Of a stretch of 64,000 nucleotides of DNA, positions 24,997 to 34,074 are shown piece by piece. Location: contig NZ_JAINZO010000001.1 of assembly GCF_020179605.1 (NCBI RefSeq), positions 1,586,799 to 1,650,798 of the forward strand, read 5' to 3'. Below the pieces are notes generated by a model. It was given only the letters and a program-made list of their open reading frames with translations, had not been told where the DNA came from and made no database searches. Made by a program: the position numbers and the translations under genes. This stretch comes from Geomonas agri. Its GTDB lineage: Bacteria; Desulfobacterota; Desulfuromonadia; Geobacterales; Geobacteraceae. Position 1 is the first letter of the stretch. Each line of letters begins with the position of its first letter.

Positions 24997-26316
24997 ATGC
25001 CGATCAAGAACAAGACCCCGCGCCACCTGGCTGAATTCGTCTGCACCGAACTGCGCAAGCGCAAGGCCGCTGTGCCCGACGACGAGGTCATCACCGAGCT
25101 CATGGAGACCATGTACTACTCCAGCCTCCGCACCGAGGAGTCGGAGCCGGTACTGTTCCACATGGTCTTTCTGGACCCGAGCCAGCCCGACCCAAAGCCG
25201 CCCCGCAATCCGGCGCGTGACCGCTGGAGCTATATCCCCTTCGCCGACCCGATCCCCTTCACCGTCTCCAACGTGGTCAAGATCGCCAAGTCCACCGACC
25301 TGCGCACGTCCTCCTTCGTGATCTGGCCGGACCAACTGGACCAGCTCTACATCTGGGGCCTCGTTGACCAGCAAAACCGCTTCCACAAGTTCCTGAACCG
25401 CTCCGCCGAGGTTGAGGTGGAACGCCCCGGCGTGTTCCAGGCCAGCGTCGAGGGGATCGGCATCATCGCGGTCTATATGCGTTACGAGAAGGTGGCTGAA
25501 TTGAGGGTGAACGAGTTAGTCCGTCACTCGCTGGACCTGTTCCGGGAAGGGCCGGTACGCGAGCTTTTGGCTCCGGGCATCGACCGCTTCCTGCACGGCG
25601 TGCGCAGCCATATCCCCGACGACATCTACCAGGCCCCGGGGGCCGGCGACGAGTTGCACGCCCAGCAGTGGATCTCCGTGCTGTGCCGGATCCTGCTCAG
25701 GATCCAGAAGATCAAGAATGGCGGTGCCATCCTGATCACGCCGCAGATCACTCCGGACGACCTCAACGTGAAGTACGGCATCAATTACGACCGGCTCCCC
25801 ACCTCGCTACAGTCCAACGCGGTCACCAAGATCAAGTCCGATTACCTGGAGCGGCACCTGCTCGGCCACGGCGAGGCCCGCCTAAAGGAGCTCTCCGCGG
25901 ACCAGTTCCAACAGCTGCGGCGCCTTGAGAAGGAATTGCGGGCCAACAAGAACGAAATTGACGGCGTCATCTGGTTCATCGCGCTGCTGACGAGGGTGGA
26001 CGGACTGGTGGTCATGGACCCGAACTTGGTGGTGCGCGGCTACGGCGTGGAGATAAAGAACTGGCAGGAGCCCGACCAGGTCTTCATCGCCACCGATCGA
26101 TTCGGCAGCGAGGCTAAGCAACGTCCGGTGAGTTACAACCACTTCGGGACCCGGCACCGCTCCATGATGCGCTACTGCAGCCAGAACCCAGGCAGCCTAG
26201 GCTTCGTGATCTCCCAGGACGGAGAGGTCCGGGTCATGACCCTGTTGGGCGAGCGCCTGGTGATGTGGGAGAACATCAAGCTGAAGTACTACAGCTACGC
26301 GTCCAAGAAGAAATAG
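24997..26316 (+). CDS. DACNV-domain protein, predicted diadenylate cyclase
   Basis: A 439-residue protein. The C-terminal 120 residues match a DisA/DAC-type nucleotidyltransferase: a DGA-like motif in RVDGLVVMDPNLVVRGYGVE (D335-G336) and the RHR motif in GTRHRSMMRYC (R386-H387-R388), followed by GFVISQDGEVRVM. These motifs bind ATP in enzymes that make cyclic di-AMP. The N-terminal 300 residues fit the sensor domain called DACNV in comparative studies of nucleotide-signalling systems. The alanine of DGA is leucine here, which may be tolerated. There is no membrane segment. Activity is predicted, not shown, and no c-di-AMP receptor or phosphodiesterase is adjacent. Confidence 0.72.
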   Translation: MPIKNKTPRHLAEFVCTELRKRKAAVPDDEVITELMETMYYSSLRTEESEPVLFHMVFLDPSQPDPKPPRNPARDRWSYIPFADPIPFTVSNVVKIAKSTDLRTSSFVIWPDQLDQLYIWGLVDQQNRFHKFLNRSAEVEVERPGVFQASVEGIGIIAVYMRYEKVAELRVNELVRHSLDLFREGPVRELLAPGIDRFLHGVRSHIPDDIYQAPGAGDELHAQQWISVLCRILLRIQKIKNGGAILITPQITPDDLNVKYGINYDRLPTSLQSNAVTKIKSDYLERHLLGHGEARLKELSADQFQQLRRLEKELRANKNEIDGVIWFIALLTRVDGLVVMDPNLVVRGYGVEIKNWQEPDQVFIATDRFGSEAKQRPVSYNHFGTRHRSMMRYCSQNPGSLGFVISQDGEVRVMTLLGERLVMWENIKLKYYSYASKKK

Positions 26317-26410
26317 CCGGCGGAGACAATCTTGCCACTCCCCGCTTGCAACCCGGTTGGTCAGAGAAGGACCTGGGAAGAAAGGCAGATGCTGATTGCC
26401 AACCGCCGCA

Positions 26411-26452
26411 CGCCCCCCCAGCATTCCCCCCGCTGCAAAGGGGGACGTTAAC
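26411..26452 (-). repeat. Dispersed GC-rich hairpin repeat, copy C (inverted)
   Basis: Read on the minus strand it starts GGTTAACGTCCCCCTTTGCA and continues GCGGGGGGAATGCTGG. It aligns with the other copies through AACGTCCCCCTTTGCA and then diverges. It ends 22 bases before the DUF4139 start codon. Confidence 0.6.
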
Positions 26453-26474
26453 CAATGAGCACCCGAGGTTTCCT

Positions 26475-28139
26475 ATGAACATGAGGATGATCCCCCTCTC
26501 CCTGTTGCTGCTTCTTAGCTCGTCACTCGCCCTCGCGGCGCAGAGCACCGCCATCACCGCGCCTTCCAAGATCACCTCGGTGACCGTCTATTCCGACACG
26601 GCCCAGGTGACCCGCCAGGCAACCGTTGCGCTCAAGACAGGCACCAACCTGGTGACACTGGAAAACCTGCCGCAGTTGATGGCCGAGGAATCGCTTCGCG
26701 CCGAAGGCAAGGGAACCGGACGCGCCCGCATTGCCGGGATCACGGTCAAGAACGTCTTCCTGGACCGCAGCAAGGACCAGCGCGTACGCGAGCTTGAAGA
26801 TGAAATCGCCCGGCTGAACCGCAAGGTGGAAGCGATCGAGGCGCGGCGCAAGGCACTCGCGGCCCAGCGCGCGTTCGTCGACTCCATTCGCGTCGGCTGG
26901 GGTGAGCGCATCTCCAAGGAACTCTCTCTCGGCAAACCAACCACGAGCGAACTCTCCGAAGCCGTCCGCTTCGTGGGTGACAATACTGGCAAGATAGAGG
27001 AAGAAATCTACGACGCCGAGGCCGCCAAAAAACCCATCCAGGAGCAGATCTCCGCCCTGAAAAAGCAACTGGAGCAGTACCGGGCGGAGCCCCTGAAGGA
27101 AGTGCGCTCGGTCCAGGTGGCCATCGAGGCGGAGCGGGACATGAATTTCGACCTCGATCTCACCTACCTCGTGGCCCAGGCAAGTTGGGCGCCGAGCTAC
27201 GACGTGCGCCTCGCCCCGGACGGCAAGGACGCCCTCCTTACCTACCGCGCCCAGGTGTGGCAAAAGAGCGGCGAAAACTGGCCGCAGGTGAGGCTCACCC
27301 TCTCCACCGCGAGCCCCGCCTCCGGTGGTGGCGCGCCAGAACTGTCGCCGTGGCGCGTCTCCTTTTACGAGCCCCCGCGCCCAATGCCGTACCTCTCCCG
27401 TAGCAAGATGGCGGTCGGCGCCGCAGCACCTGCCGCGCCCCCGCCTCCCGAAGCGACCTTCGAGAGAACGCCCGCCGAGGATCGTATGGAACCGGCTGGC
27501 TTCGTGCCGGCAGAGGTCGGCCAGGGACAGACTTCGGTCCAGTTCCAGGTAGCGCAACCGGTGGACGTTCCCACCGACGGCACCCGCGCCACCAGCGTCG
27601 TCGCCGCCGAGACCGTTCCCGTCAGCGCGGAATACGTGACGGTGCCCAAGCTCTCCCCGCGGGTCTACCTCAAATCAACCGTGGTCAACCGCACCCCGTT
27701 CCCGCTGCTGGCCGGCGAGGCCAGCATCTTCAACGACGCCACCTTCGTCGGTAAAAGCCGCCTGAAGACGGTTGCTTCCGGCGAAGAGTTCGACCTTTAC
27801 TTCGGCAGTGACGACCAGGTAAAAGTGAAGCGCGAAGTGGCGCGGGTCAAGAAGAAAGGGGGCATCATCAGCGGCAACAGCGTCACCTACCACGTCACCA
27901 TGGAACTCGAGAACTTCAAGCAACGTCTGGTCACCGTGTCCCTCAAGGACCAGCAACCGCTCCCGGGTAACGCCGAGATCAAGGTCACGGTAGAAGACGC
28001 TGCCCCGAAGCCCTCGGAGACCAAGGAGGACGGGACCCTGGTGTGGAAAGTGGACCTGGCACTCTCCGAGAAAAAGAAGATTTCGTACGACCTCGTCATC
28101 GAATATCCCAAGGGGAGGGAACTGGTCGGGCTGGAATAG
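26475..28139 (+). CDS. DUF4139 (MuiA-like) exported protein
   Basis: A 554-residue protein with a signal peptide (PLSLLLLLSSSLALAAQ) ending near residue 23. The DUF4140 N-terminal strand domain (KITSVTVYSDTAQVTRQATV) follows, then a charged coiled coil at about 95-125 (VRELEDEIARLNRKVEAIEA), and a beta-rich DUF4139 region. A low-complexity insert near 315-345 is rich in Ala and Pro. The family is named after a Myxococcus mucoidy inhibitor; molecular function is unknown, and location is periplasmic or outer-membrane-associated. It lies 45 bases upstream of the metallopeptidase-barrel gene on the same strand and probably shares its transcript. Confidence 0.83.
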   Translation: MNMRMIPLSLLLLLSSSLALAAQSTAITAPSKITSVTVYSDTAQVTRQATVALKTGTNLVTLENLPQLMAEESLRAEGKGTGRARIAGITVKNVFLDRSKDQRVRELEDEIARLNRKVEAIEARRKALAAQRAFVDSIRVGWGERISKELSLGKPTTSELSEAVRFVGDNTGKIEEEIYDAEAAKKPIQEQISALKKQLEQYRAEPLKEVRSVQVAIEAERDMNFDLDLTYLVAQASWAPSYDVRLAPDGKDALLTYRAQVWQKSGENWPQVRLTLSTASPASGGGAPELSPWRVSFYEPPRPMPYLSRSKMAVGAAAPAAPPPPEATFERTPAEDRMEPAGFVPAEVGQGQTSVQFQVAQPVDVPTDGTRATSVVAAETVPVSAEYVTVPKLSPRVYLKSTVVNRTPFPLLAGEASIFNDATFVGKSRLKTVASGEEFDLYFGSDDQVKVKREVARVKKKGGIISGNSVTYHVTMELENFKQRLVTVSLKDQQPLPGNAEIKVTVEDAAPKPSETKEDGTLVWKVDLALSEKKKISYDLVIEYPKGRELVGLE

Positions 28140-28184
28140 CCCCTTCCCCGTTGTCGCCATCTCTACCGTTTGTAAAGGAACTGC

Positions 28185-31100
28185 ATGAAATCGTTATGTC
28201 TTGTTGTCGTCGCACTGTTATGCCTGGTATCCGTCTCTCATGCCGCAAAGTTCGACACCTCGTTCCGGTATTCCACCGTCGAGACCAAGCACTTCGCCAT
28301 CCATTACCACCAGGGGCTGGAAGGGGTGGCCGGCAAGGCCGCCGGGATGGCCGAAGATATCTACGACAAGCTGACCCGGGAGTTCCAGTGGCGGCCTGCC
28401 GAAAAGACACAGGTGGTGCTGATCGACGACAGCGACTTTACCAACGGCCTGGCCATCACCATCCCCTACAACACGATCTACCTCCAGGTGGTTCCCCCCA
28501 GCGTCTCCTCGACGCTTGGTGAATACGACGACTGGCTCAGGACGCTGTTCACCCACGAGTTCGCGCACATCGTTTCCGCCGACCCGGCACGCGGCTACTC
28601 GAAAGTCACCCGTACCATCTTCGGCAAGCCCCTCCCCTGGATGGACCCGCTGTCTGTCCTGCTGTTCCTGGTCACCGCGCCCCCCAATACTTTCCTGCCG
28701 CGCTGGTGGCACGAGGGGATGGCGACCTGGGCCGAGACCAAGTACACCGGGCAGGGCCGCGGCAAGAGCAGTTACTACGACATGATCTTCCGCAGCGCAG
28801 TCGCCGAGGATAACCTGCCCACGGTGGACCAGATCAACGGCGACGTGCCCGACTGGCCCTCTGGGCATCTCCCGTACATCTACGGCTACCGCCTGCAGCG
28901 CTATATAGCTGAGACCTACGGCAACGACGTGGCCGGGAGACTAGCTCTCGGCCACGCGGGGCGCTTCCCCTACACCATCAGCAGCCCGGCCAAAGAAAAC
29001 TTCCAAGGTAAAACGTACCGTGAGGTGTACCGGGACATGACCGTGTCGCTCAGGGAGGAGCAGGCCGCACGCATTGCCATCCTGTCCCGGCAACCTTTCA
29101 CCCAGCTGACGGACATCTACGACGCGGGCGAGAACCTGGCGGCACCGCGTTTCTCCCCAGACGGCAACCGCATCGCCTTCACCAGGCGCGATCCGCACGA
29201 CCACTCCAGCGTCGTCGTTACCGATGCCGCCGGGCGTAAGGTGGCAGAGTTCAGGCGCCAATTATCCGATGGTATCCTGAGCTGGTCCCCCGACGGCAGG
29301 AGCATCTATTTCACCCAGGCCGAGATGACCCGCGGCTTTGACCTGTACCAGGATCTCTACGTCCACGACCTGGAGCGTGACTGCACCAGGCGGCTTACCG
29401 AGGGCCAGCGACTGGGCGAGGTCCAGGTGAGCCCCGACGGCAAGTCCTTCATCGCCGTCGCCAGCAGTCGGGGCAGCCAAAACCTGGTCTTGATCAACGA
29501 CGTGCAGGGTGGAAAAGTCGTACCGTTGCCCCTCACCGCCTACACTCAAGAGCGCGTGTCCGGCCCGCGCTTCTCTCCCGATGGCCGTGCCATCTGCTAC
29601 GTCCTCACCGACAACGCCGGAACCAGCACTCTCAGGATCTACGACCTGGTTCAGAAGTCGGACCGTACCCTTGTCACTGCGGGCAACACCCTCGCCTACC
29701 CCGCCTGGGCTCCCGATGCGTCCGTCATCTACTATGTCTCCGACGAGACCGGTGTCTTCAACGTCTTCGCCTACGACCTGCGCGACGGCAAGAGCTACCA
29801 GGTAAGCCACCTGTTGACCGGTGCGCTGCAGCCCGAGCCCTCGCCCGACGGCACCCGTCTGCTGCTGGCGAGATATACCTCGCGCGGTTTCAAGATTGCC
29901 CAGATGCGCGTAGACCGCACCCAGTGGCGTGAGCAGCGCGGTCCCTCCCTCCCCCTGACCCGCGCGCTTCCGGCAACCACGTCGCAGCCAGCCGCCGCCT
30001 CTACCGCCTCTGCGACCTCTGCCGCGGCAGCTCCGTCTGCGCCGGACCAGGTTTCCCAGTCCTCCCCGACCTTCCAGGTTTTGGAAGCTTCCACCACCAG
30101 CACCGCGCCAGAGAACTACACCCCCCTCCCCACCCTCGCGCCGCGCTTCTGGCTCCCGCGCCTGTACGTCGACGGTCCCAATGGTGCCGTGGTCGGTGCC
30201 TTCACCGCTGGCGCCGATGTCCTCGGCTACCACAGCTACGCCCTGAGCGCGGCCTACAGCGACCAACGCAAGCGGGGATACTACAGCCTCATCTACAATA
30301 ACGACTCCTTCTACCCGACCTTGACCCTGCAGGCGCACGCTGAGCCCTACCTGTACGCCGACCTGTACCAGAACGGCAACGACTACTGGGAGTTGAACCA
30401 GGCCTTTACGGTGCAGGCATCCATCCCGATCAACCGGCTTGAGTCCAACTACCGCCTGCTGGTCGGCTACGAAATTGCGGACCAGAAGGCGCTTAGCACC
30501 CTGCGGCCCGACGGGACCCTCTACGGCGTCCCCGTCTTCCAAGGACGCCGCGATAACGTCTTTGCCGGCATCGACTTCGACGACGTGCTCAAATACCCCT
30601 ATTCGGTCAGCTCCGAAGAAGGACGGCGCGTCTCGCTGCTGTACCGCTACTATTCGCGCGACCTTGGAAGCGATATCAACCTATCCGAGTACAGCGCCAC
30701 CTACCAGGAGTACCTGCGCCTCCCCTTGCAGTCGCCCCGGCACCAGGTGCTCTACCTGCGCCTTTCCGGCGCCCTCGCCGACGGCGACCTGCAGTACGGG
30801 CAACAGGCCTTCCAGATGGGAGGTCCCCCTTCCGACCTGAACAAGTACCCCCTGCGCGGCTACCCGGTGCGCTCCATGGCCGGCAAATACATCGCCACCG
30901 GCACCCTGGAGTACCGCGCTCCCATCATGTACCCCCTGCGCGGCTTCGGCACCGTCCCGGCCTTCGCGGAGAAGCTGCACGGGGCACTCTTCGTGGACGC
31001 CGGCCAGGTCTGGGACAACCACCGGTCCTTCCGCGGCGACGAGACCAGGGTGGGCGCGGGATTGGAACTGCGCGCAGACGTGACCCTGGGGTACTGGGTC

Positions 31101-31187
31101 AAGGTGACCCCGGCGCTCGGTTATGCCCACGGTTTCAACAAAGGCGGGGAAGATCAGATATACTTCACGCTGTACCTCGGCCTCTAG
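28185..31187 (+). CDS. Outer-membrane gluzincin metallopeptidase with TolB-like propeller and Omp85-type barrel
   Basis: A 1000-residue exported protein (signal peptide LVVVALLCLVSVSHA). Residues about 30-280 are an MA-clan peptidase: H124-E125-F-A-H128 plus a downstream glutamate in WWHEGMATW (E177) form a gluzincin zinc site. About 300-600 is a beta-propeller of TolB/WD40-like PD repeats (APRFSPDGNRIAFTRR, ILSWSPDGRSIYFTQ, RFSPDGRAICYVL). An Ala/Ser/Pro-rich linker follows (about 600-650). The rest is a beta-barrel with LRGYPVRS resembling the loop-6 VRGF/Y motif of Omp85 proteins, and it ends IYFTLYLGL. It likely sits in the outer membrane with peptidase and propeller in the periplasm or outside. 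Substrate unknown. Confidence 0.82.
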   Translation: MKSLCLVVVALLCLVSVSHAAKFDTSFRYSTVETKHFAIHYHQGLEGVAGKAAGMAEDIYDKLTREFQWRPAEKTQVVLIDDSDFTNGLAITIPYNTIYLQVVPPSVSSTLGEYDDWLRTLFTHEFAHIVSADPARGYSKVTRTIFGKPLPWMDPLSVLLFLVTAPPNTFLPRWWHEGMATWAETKYTGQGRGKSSYYDMIFRSAVAEDNLPTVDQINGDVPDWPSGHLPYIYGYRLQRYIAETYGNDVAGRLALGHAGRFPYTISSPAKENFQGKTYREVYRDMTVSLREEQAARIAILSRQPFTQLTDIYDAGENLAAPRFSPDGNRIAFTRRDPHDHSSVVVTDAAGRKVAEFRRQLSDGILSWSPDGRSIYFTQAEMTRGFDLYQDLYVHDLERDCTRRLTEGQRLGEVQVSPDGKSFIAVASSRGSQNLVLINDVQGGKVVPLPLTAYTQERVSGPRFSPDGRAICYVLTDNAGTSTLRIYDLVQKSDRTLVTAGNTLAYPAWAPDASVIYYVSDETGVFNVFAYDLRDGKSYQVSHLLTGALQPEPSPDGTRLLLARYTSRGFKIAQMRVDRTQWREQRGPSLPLTRALPATTSQPAAASTASATSAAAAPSAPDQVSQSSPTFQVLEASTTSTAPENYTPLPTLAPRFWLPRLYVDGPNGAVVGAFTAGADVLGYHSYALSAAYSDQRKRGYYSLIYNNDSFYPTLTLQAHAEPYLYADLYQNGNDYWELNQAFTVQASIPINRLESNYRLLVGYEIADQKALSTLRPDGTLYGVPVFQGRRDNVFAGIDFDDVLKYPYSVSSEEGRRVSLLYRYYSRDLGSDINLSEYSATYQEYLRLPLQSPRHQVLYLRLSGALADGDLQYGQQAFQMGGPPSDLNKYPLRGYPVRSMAGKYIATGTLEYRAPIMYPLRGFGTVPAFAEKLHGALFVDAGQVWDNHRSFRGDETRVGAGLELRADVTLGYWVKVTPALGYAHGFNKGGEDQIYFTLYLGL

Positions 31188-31246
31188 AGGGGCTTTGCCC
31201 GTCGAGCCCGGGGACGCCACAGCGCAAAACACGGGAGGACAGGCTT

Positions 31247-31849
31247 ATGAAGATCATAGTGGTAGGAGCAACGGGGACCATTGGCAAGGCCGTAGCCAAG
31301 CTGCTTGCCACCGAGCACGAGGTGGTCAAAGTCGCCTTCAGAAGCGGCGATCACCGGGTTGACATGTCCAGTAAGGAGTCCATCGAAAAGATGTTCCGGG
31401 AGGTGGGGCCGTTCGACGCAATGGCCTGCGCCGCCGGTGTGGCGCACTTTGGTCCGCTCGCGGAACTCTCCGACGAGGACTTTCAGACCGGCCTGTCGGG
31501 GAAACTCATGGGGCAGGTAAACCTGGTCCGGGTGGGCATGAACTACATCAACGACAACGGCTCCTTCACCCTCACCAGCGGCATCCTGAGCCATCAGCCC
31601 ATGCCGGGGAGCACCTCGATCAGCATGATCAACGCGGGGTTGGAAGGGTTCGTGCGGGCAGCGGCACTGGAACTGCCCCGCAACCTGAGGATCAACGTGG
31701 TCAGCCCTCCATGGGTGAAGGAAACCCTGGAGGCACTGGGGATGGATCCCTCAGGCGGCATGCCGGCGCAACAGGTGGCCCAGGCATACTGGTCCAGCAT
31801 CCACGGCACGCGCAGCGGCGTGGTCATCAACGCCAGGGACTTCAGCTAG
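31247..31849 (+). CDS. Short-chain dehydrogenase/reductase
   Basis: A 200-residue Rossmann-fold oxidoreductase. The cofactor glycine motif is GATGTIGKAVAK, the NAG-like motif is ACAAGVAHFG, and the conserved Ser is in FTLTSGILSHQP. The usual catalytic YxxxK appears replaced by SISMINAGLEGFVRAAA, where Tyr and Lys are lacking, as in a family of short SDRs (about 200 residues) widely found in bacteria. The enzyme may therefore be atypical or non-catalytic. It has a strong GGGAGGAC site and is followed by a clear terminator; the peptidase gene ends 59 bases upstream. Confidence 0.8.
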   Translation: MKIIVVGATGTIGKAVAKLLATEHEVVKVAFRSGDHRVDMSSKESIEKMFREVGPFDAMACAAGVAHFGPLAELSDEDFQTGLSGKLMGQVNLVRVGMNYINDNGSFTLTSGILSHQPMPGSTSISMINAGLEGFVRAAALELPRNLRINVVSPPWVKETLEALGMDPSGGMPAQQVAQAYWSSIHGTRSGVVINARDFS

Positions 31850-31876
31850 CGTCACCGGTTTATCTGTACAACAAGG

Positions 31877-31908
31877 CGGCCGCTCCCGAAAGGGATGCGG
31901 CCGTTTTT
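31877..31908 (+). terminator. Rho-independent terminator after the SDR gene
   Basis: A stem of CGGCCGC (31877-31883) with GCGGCCG (31897-31903), extended inward by TCCC/GGGA with one bulge, is followed by TTTTT. It starts 28 bases after the stop codon. Confidence 0.85.
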
Positions 31909-32049
31909 GGTCCGTACTTGGCTAAGGATTAGGATGCCGGGCCCCCATTAAAACTGGCAGGGTCCTGGCTTGAATTAGGCGATGATATCAGCGATACACT
32001 CCGGTGACAAAAGCCGGGAGTTTCACGTACTCTTATCGCGGCGGGACAT

Positions 32050-34044
32050 TTAACGCTCCAGTACCTCCCTCACCTTGCGCAGCAGTTCCATCGGTTGCAC
32101 CGGTTTCATGATCAGTTCCACCCCTTCCTTCATGCCGCGGCTCTGGATGAAGTCGGCGGTGTAGCCGGAAGTGAACAGCACCTTCGCCTCGGGCTGAATC
32201 TTCTTGATCTCGGCGTAGGCCTCGATGCCGTTTTTCCTGGGCATGATGATGTCCATCAGCACCAGCTCTATCCCGTCCTGTTCAGCCCGGAAGCGGTGGA
32301 CGACCTCCTCGCCGTCCTCAGCAAGGATCACCTGGTAGCCGTGCCTGCTCAGCACCATGTCCACCAGGCTGCGCACGTTGGGATCGTCCTCGGCGACCAG
32401 GATGGTCTCTGAGCCGGTCTGGGGCGAAGTCGTCTGCGCCGCGACCGGTTGCAGCGCCGCCCCCGCTTCGACCAGGGGGAGTTCGATGGTGAACACCGTC
32501 CCCTGCCCAGGGTTGCTACTAACCGTGATGTTCCCCTTATGCTGTTGCACGATCCCGTACACGATGGCCATGCCCAGCCCGGTCCCCTTCCCCACCTCCT
32601 TGGTGGTGAAGAACGGTTCGAAGATCCTGCGGCTCGTTTCCTCGTCCATGCCCTCCCCGTTGTCGGCGACGATGATCACCGCATGCGGCCCGGCCGTCCC
32701 CCCCACCCCGTGACCGCCCCCCTCGCGCATCCCGGTGGCTATGGTGAAGACACCTCCCCCGGGCATGGCGTCGCGGGCGTTGGCTGCCAGGTTGATCAGC
32801 ACCTGCTCGATCTGGGCCAGGTCGACCTGAACCGGCAACGGCTCGGGCAGGATTTCGGTCTTGAGCTGGATGTCCTCGCCGATGACGCGTCCCAGGAACT
32901 GCTCGACATGGCACACGATGTCGCCCAAGTCGCAGCGCTGCGGGCTCATGGCCTGCTTGCGGCTGAAGGCGAGCAGGCCACGGGTAAGCTGGGCGGCACG
33001 CTCGGCGGCTGCCACGATCTGCTCGGCAAGCCCGTGCTGGTCGCTCTCCGGGATGAGATCCATCTTGAGGATGTTGGCGTAACCGGCGATCACGGTAAGG
33101 ACGTTGTTGAAGTCGTGTGCGACCCCGCCGGCAAGCTGGCCCACCGCCTCCATCTTCTGGGCCTGGCGCAGTTGCTCCTCCATCAGCTGCCGCTCAGTCA
33201 TATCGGTAATCGCGCCCGACATGCGGACCGGTTCCCCGGCGCCGTCCCACTCCGCCTGGCCGCGGCAGCACACCCTCAGGTATTCTTCGCCCCGGGTCCT
33301 CAGCCTGAGCTCCAGGTCGAAGGGGGTCTGCCCGAGAAAGTGCGCACACAGTGCCTCCTGGACCTCGGGGAGGTCGTCGGGGTGCACCCGGGAAAAAAAG
33401 GTCTCGGGCCGGTTTTCCAGCTCGTCGTCGGCGAAGCCCAGAAGCTCCTTCCATCGCGGGGAATAGTAATACTCGTTGCTGACCAGGTCCCAGTCCCACA
33501 GGCCGTCGCTGGTGCCGCGCACCGCGCGCGAATAGCGCGCCTCGTTCTGCGCCAGCAACTCCAGGTGTTCTTTTTGTTCCTGGTATGCTTGCGACAACTG
33601 GGCAGTGCGACGCTGCACCAGCGCCTCCAGGGAATCCCGCTCTTCACGCAGCGCGTCCTCGGAGCGCTTGATCCTCACCATTGCCTTGATCTGGGCCACC
33701 AGCTCCGCCTCGTCGAAGGGCTTGGAGAGGAAGGCGTCTGCGCCGCACTCGAGCCCCATCACGCGACAGGCGGAGTCGCTTCTGTGGGCGGTGACCAGGA
33801 TGACCGGGATGTGCTGGGTGGCAGGGGAAGCCTTCAGGCGCCGGGTGGCCTCGAAGCCGTCCATGCCCGGCATCTGGATGTCGAGCAGGATCGTGTCCGG
33901 GGCTTCCATCCCCGCCCTGCGGATGCCGTCCTGCGCCGATTGCGAGGTGATGAGCTGCGCCTCGGGGAGAAAGGTCTTCATCAGCGCGCTCAAAGTGAGC
34001 AGGTTGTCCTGGTTGTCGTCGATAGCAAGAAGCTTCATGCTCAA
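32050..34044 (-). CDS. Hybrid histidine kinase: REC-PAS-HisKA-HATPase-REC
   Basis: A 664-residue soluble kinase. An N-terminal receiver ([10 protein letters not shown], phospho-acceptor Asp in [13 protein letters not shown]) is joined by a coiled coil to a PAS domain ([20 protein letters not shown]). The kinase core has H310 in [17 protein letters not shown] (HisKA_4-like), an N box with [14 protein letters not shown], and [20 protein letters not shown] plus [17 protein letters not shown]-terminal receiver has the Asp in [14 protein letters not shown]. It is the last gene of the cheR operon, 30 bases after the four-receiver kinase, and could receive phosphate from it on the N-terminal receiver. 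No transcription factor is present, so output is probably protein-level. Confidence 0.9.
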   Translation of the reverse strand: MSMKLLAIDDNQDNLLTLSALMKTFLPEAQLITSQSAQDGIRRAGMEAPDTILLDIQMPGMDGFEATRRLKASPATQHIPVILVTAHRSDSACRVMGLECGADAFLSKPFDEAELVAQIKAMVRIKRSEDALREERDSLEALVQRRTAQLSQAYQEQKEHLELLAQNEARYSRAVRGTSDGLWDWDLVSNEYYYSPRWKELLGFADDELENRPETFFSRVHPDDLPEVQEALCAHFLGQTPFDLELRLRTRGEEYLRVCCRGQAEWDGAGEPVRMSGAITDMTERQLMEEQLRQAQKMEAVGQLAGGVAHDFNNVLTVIAGYANILKMDLIPESDQHGLAEQIVAAAERAAQLTRGLLAFSRKQAMSPQRCDLGDIVCHVEQFLGRVIGEDIQLKTEILPEPLPVQVDLAQIEQVLINLAANARDAMPGGGVFTIATGMREGGGHGVGGTAGPHAVIIVADNGEGMDEETSRRIFEPFFTTKEVGKGTGLGMAIVYGIVQQHKGNITVSSNPGQGTVFTIELPLVEAGAALQPVAAQTTSPQTGSETILVAEDDPNVRSLVDMVLSRHGYQVILAEDGEEVVHRFRAEQDGIELVLMDIIMPRKNGIEAYAEIKKIQPEAKVLFTSGYTADFIQSRGMKEGVELIMKPVQPMELLRKVREVLER

Positions 34045-34074
34045 TGGTTCCTTTCGGGATGGCCGCTGCGCGTT

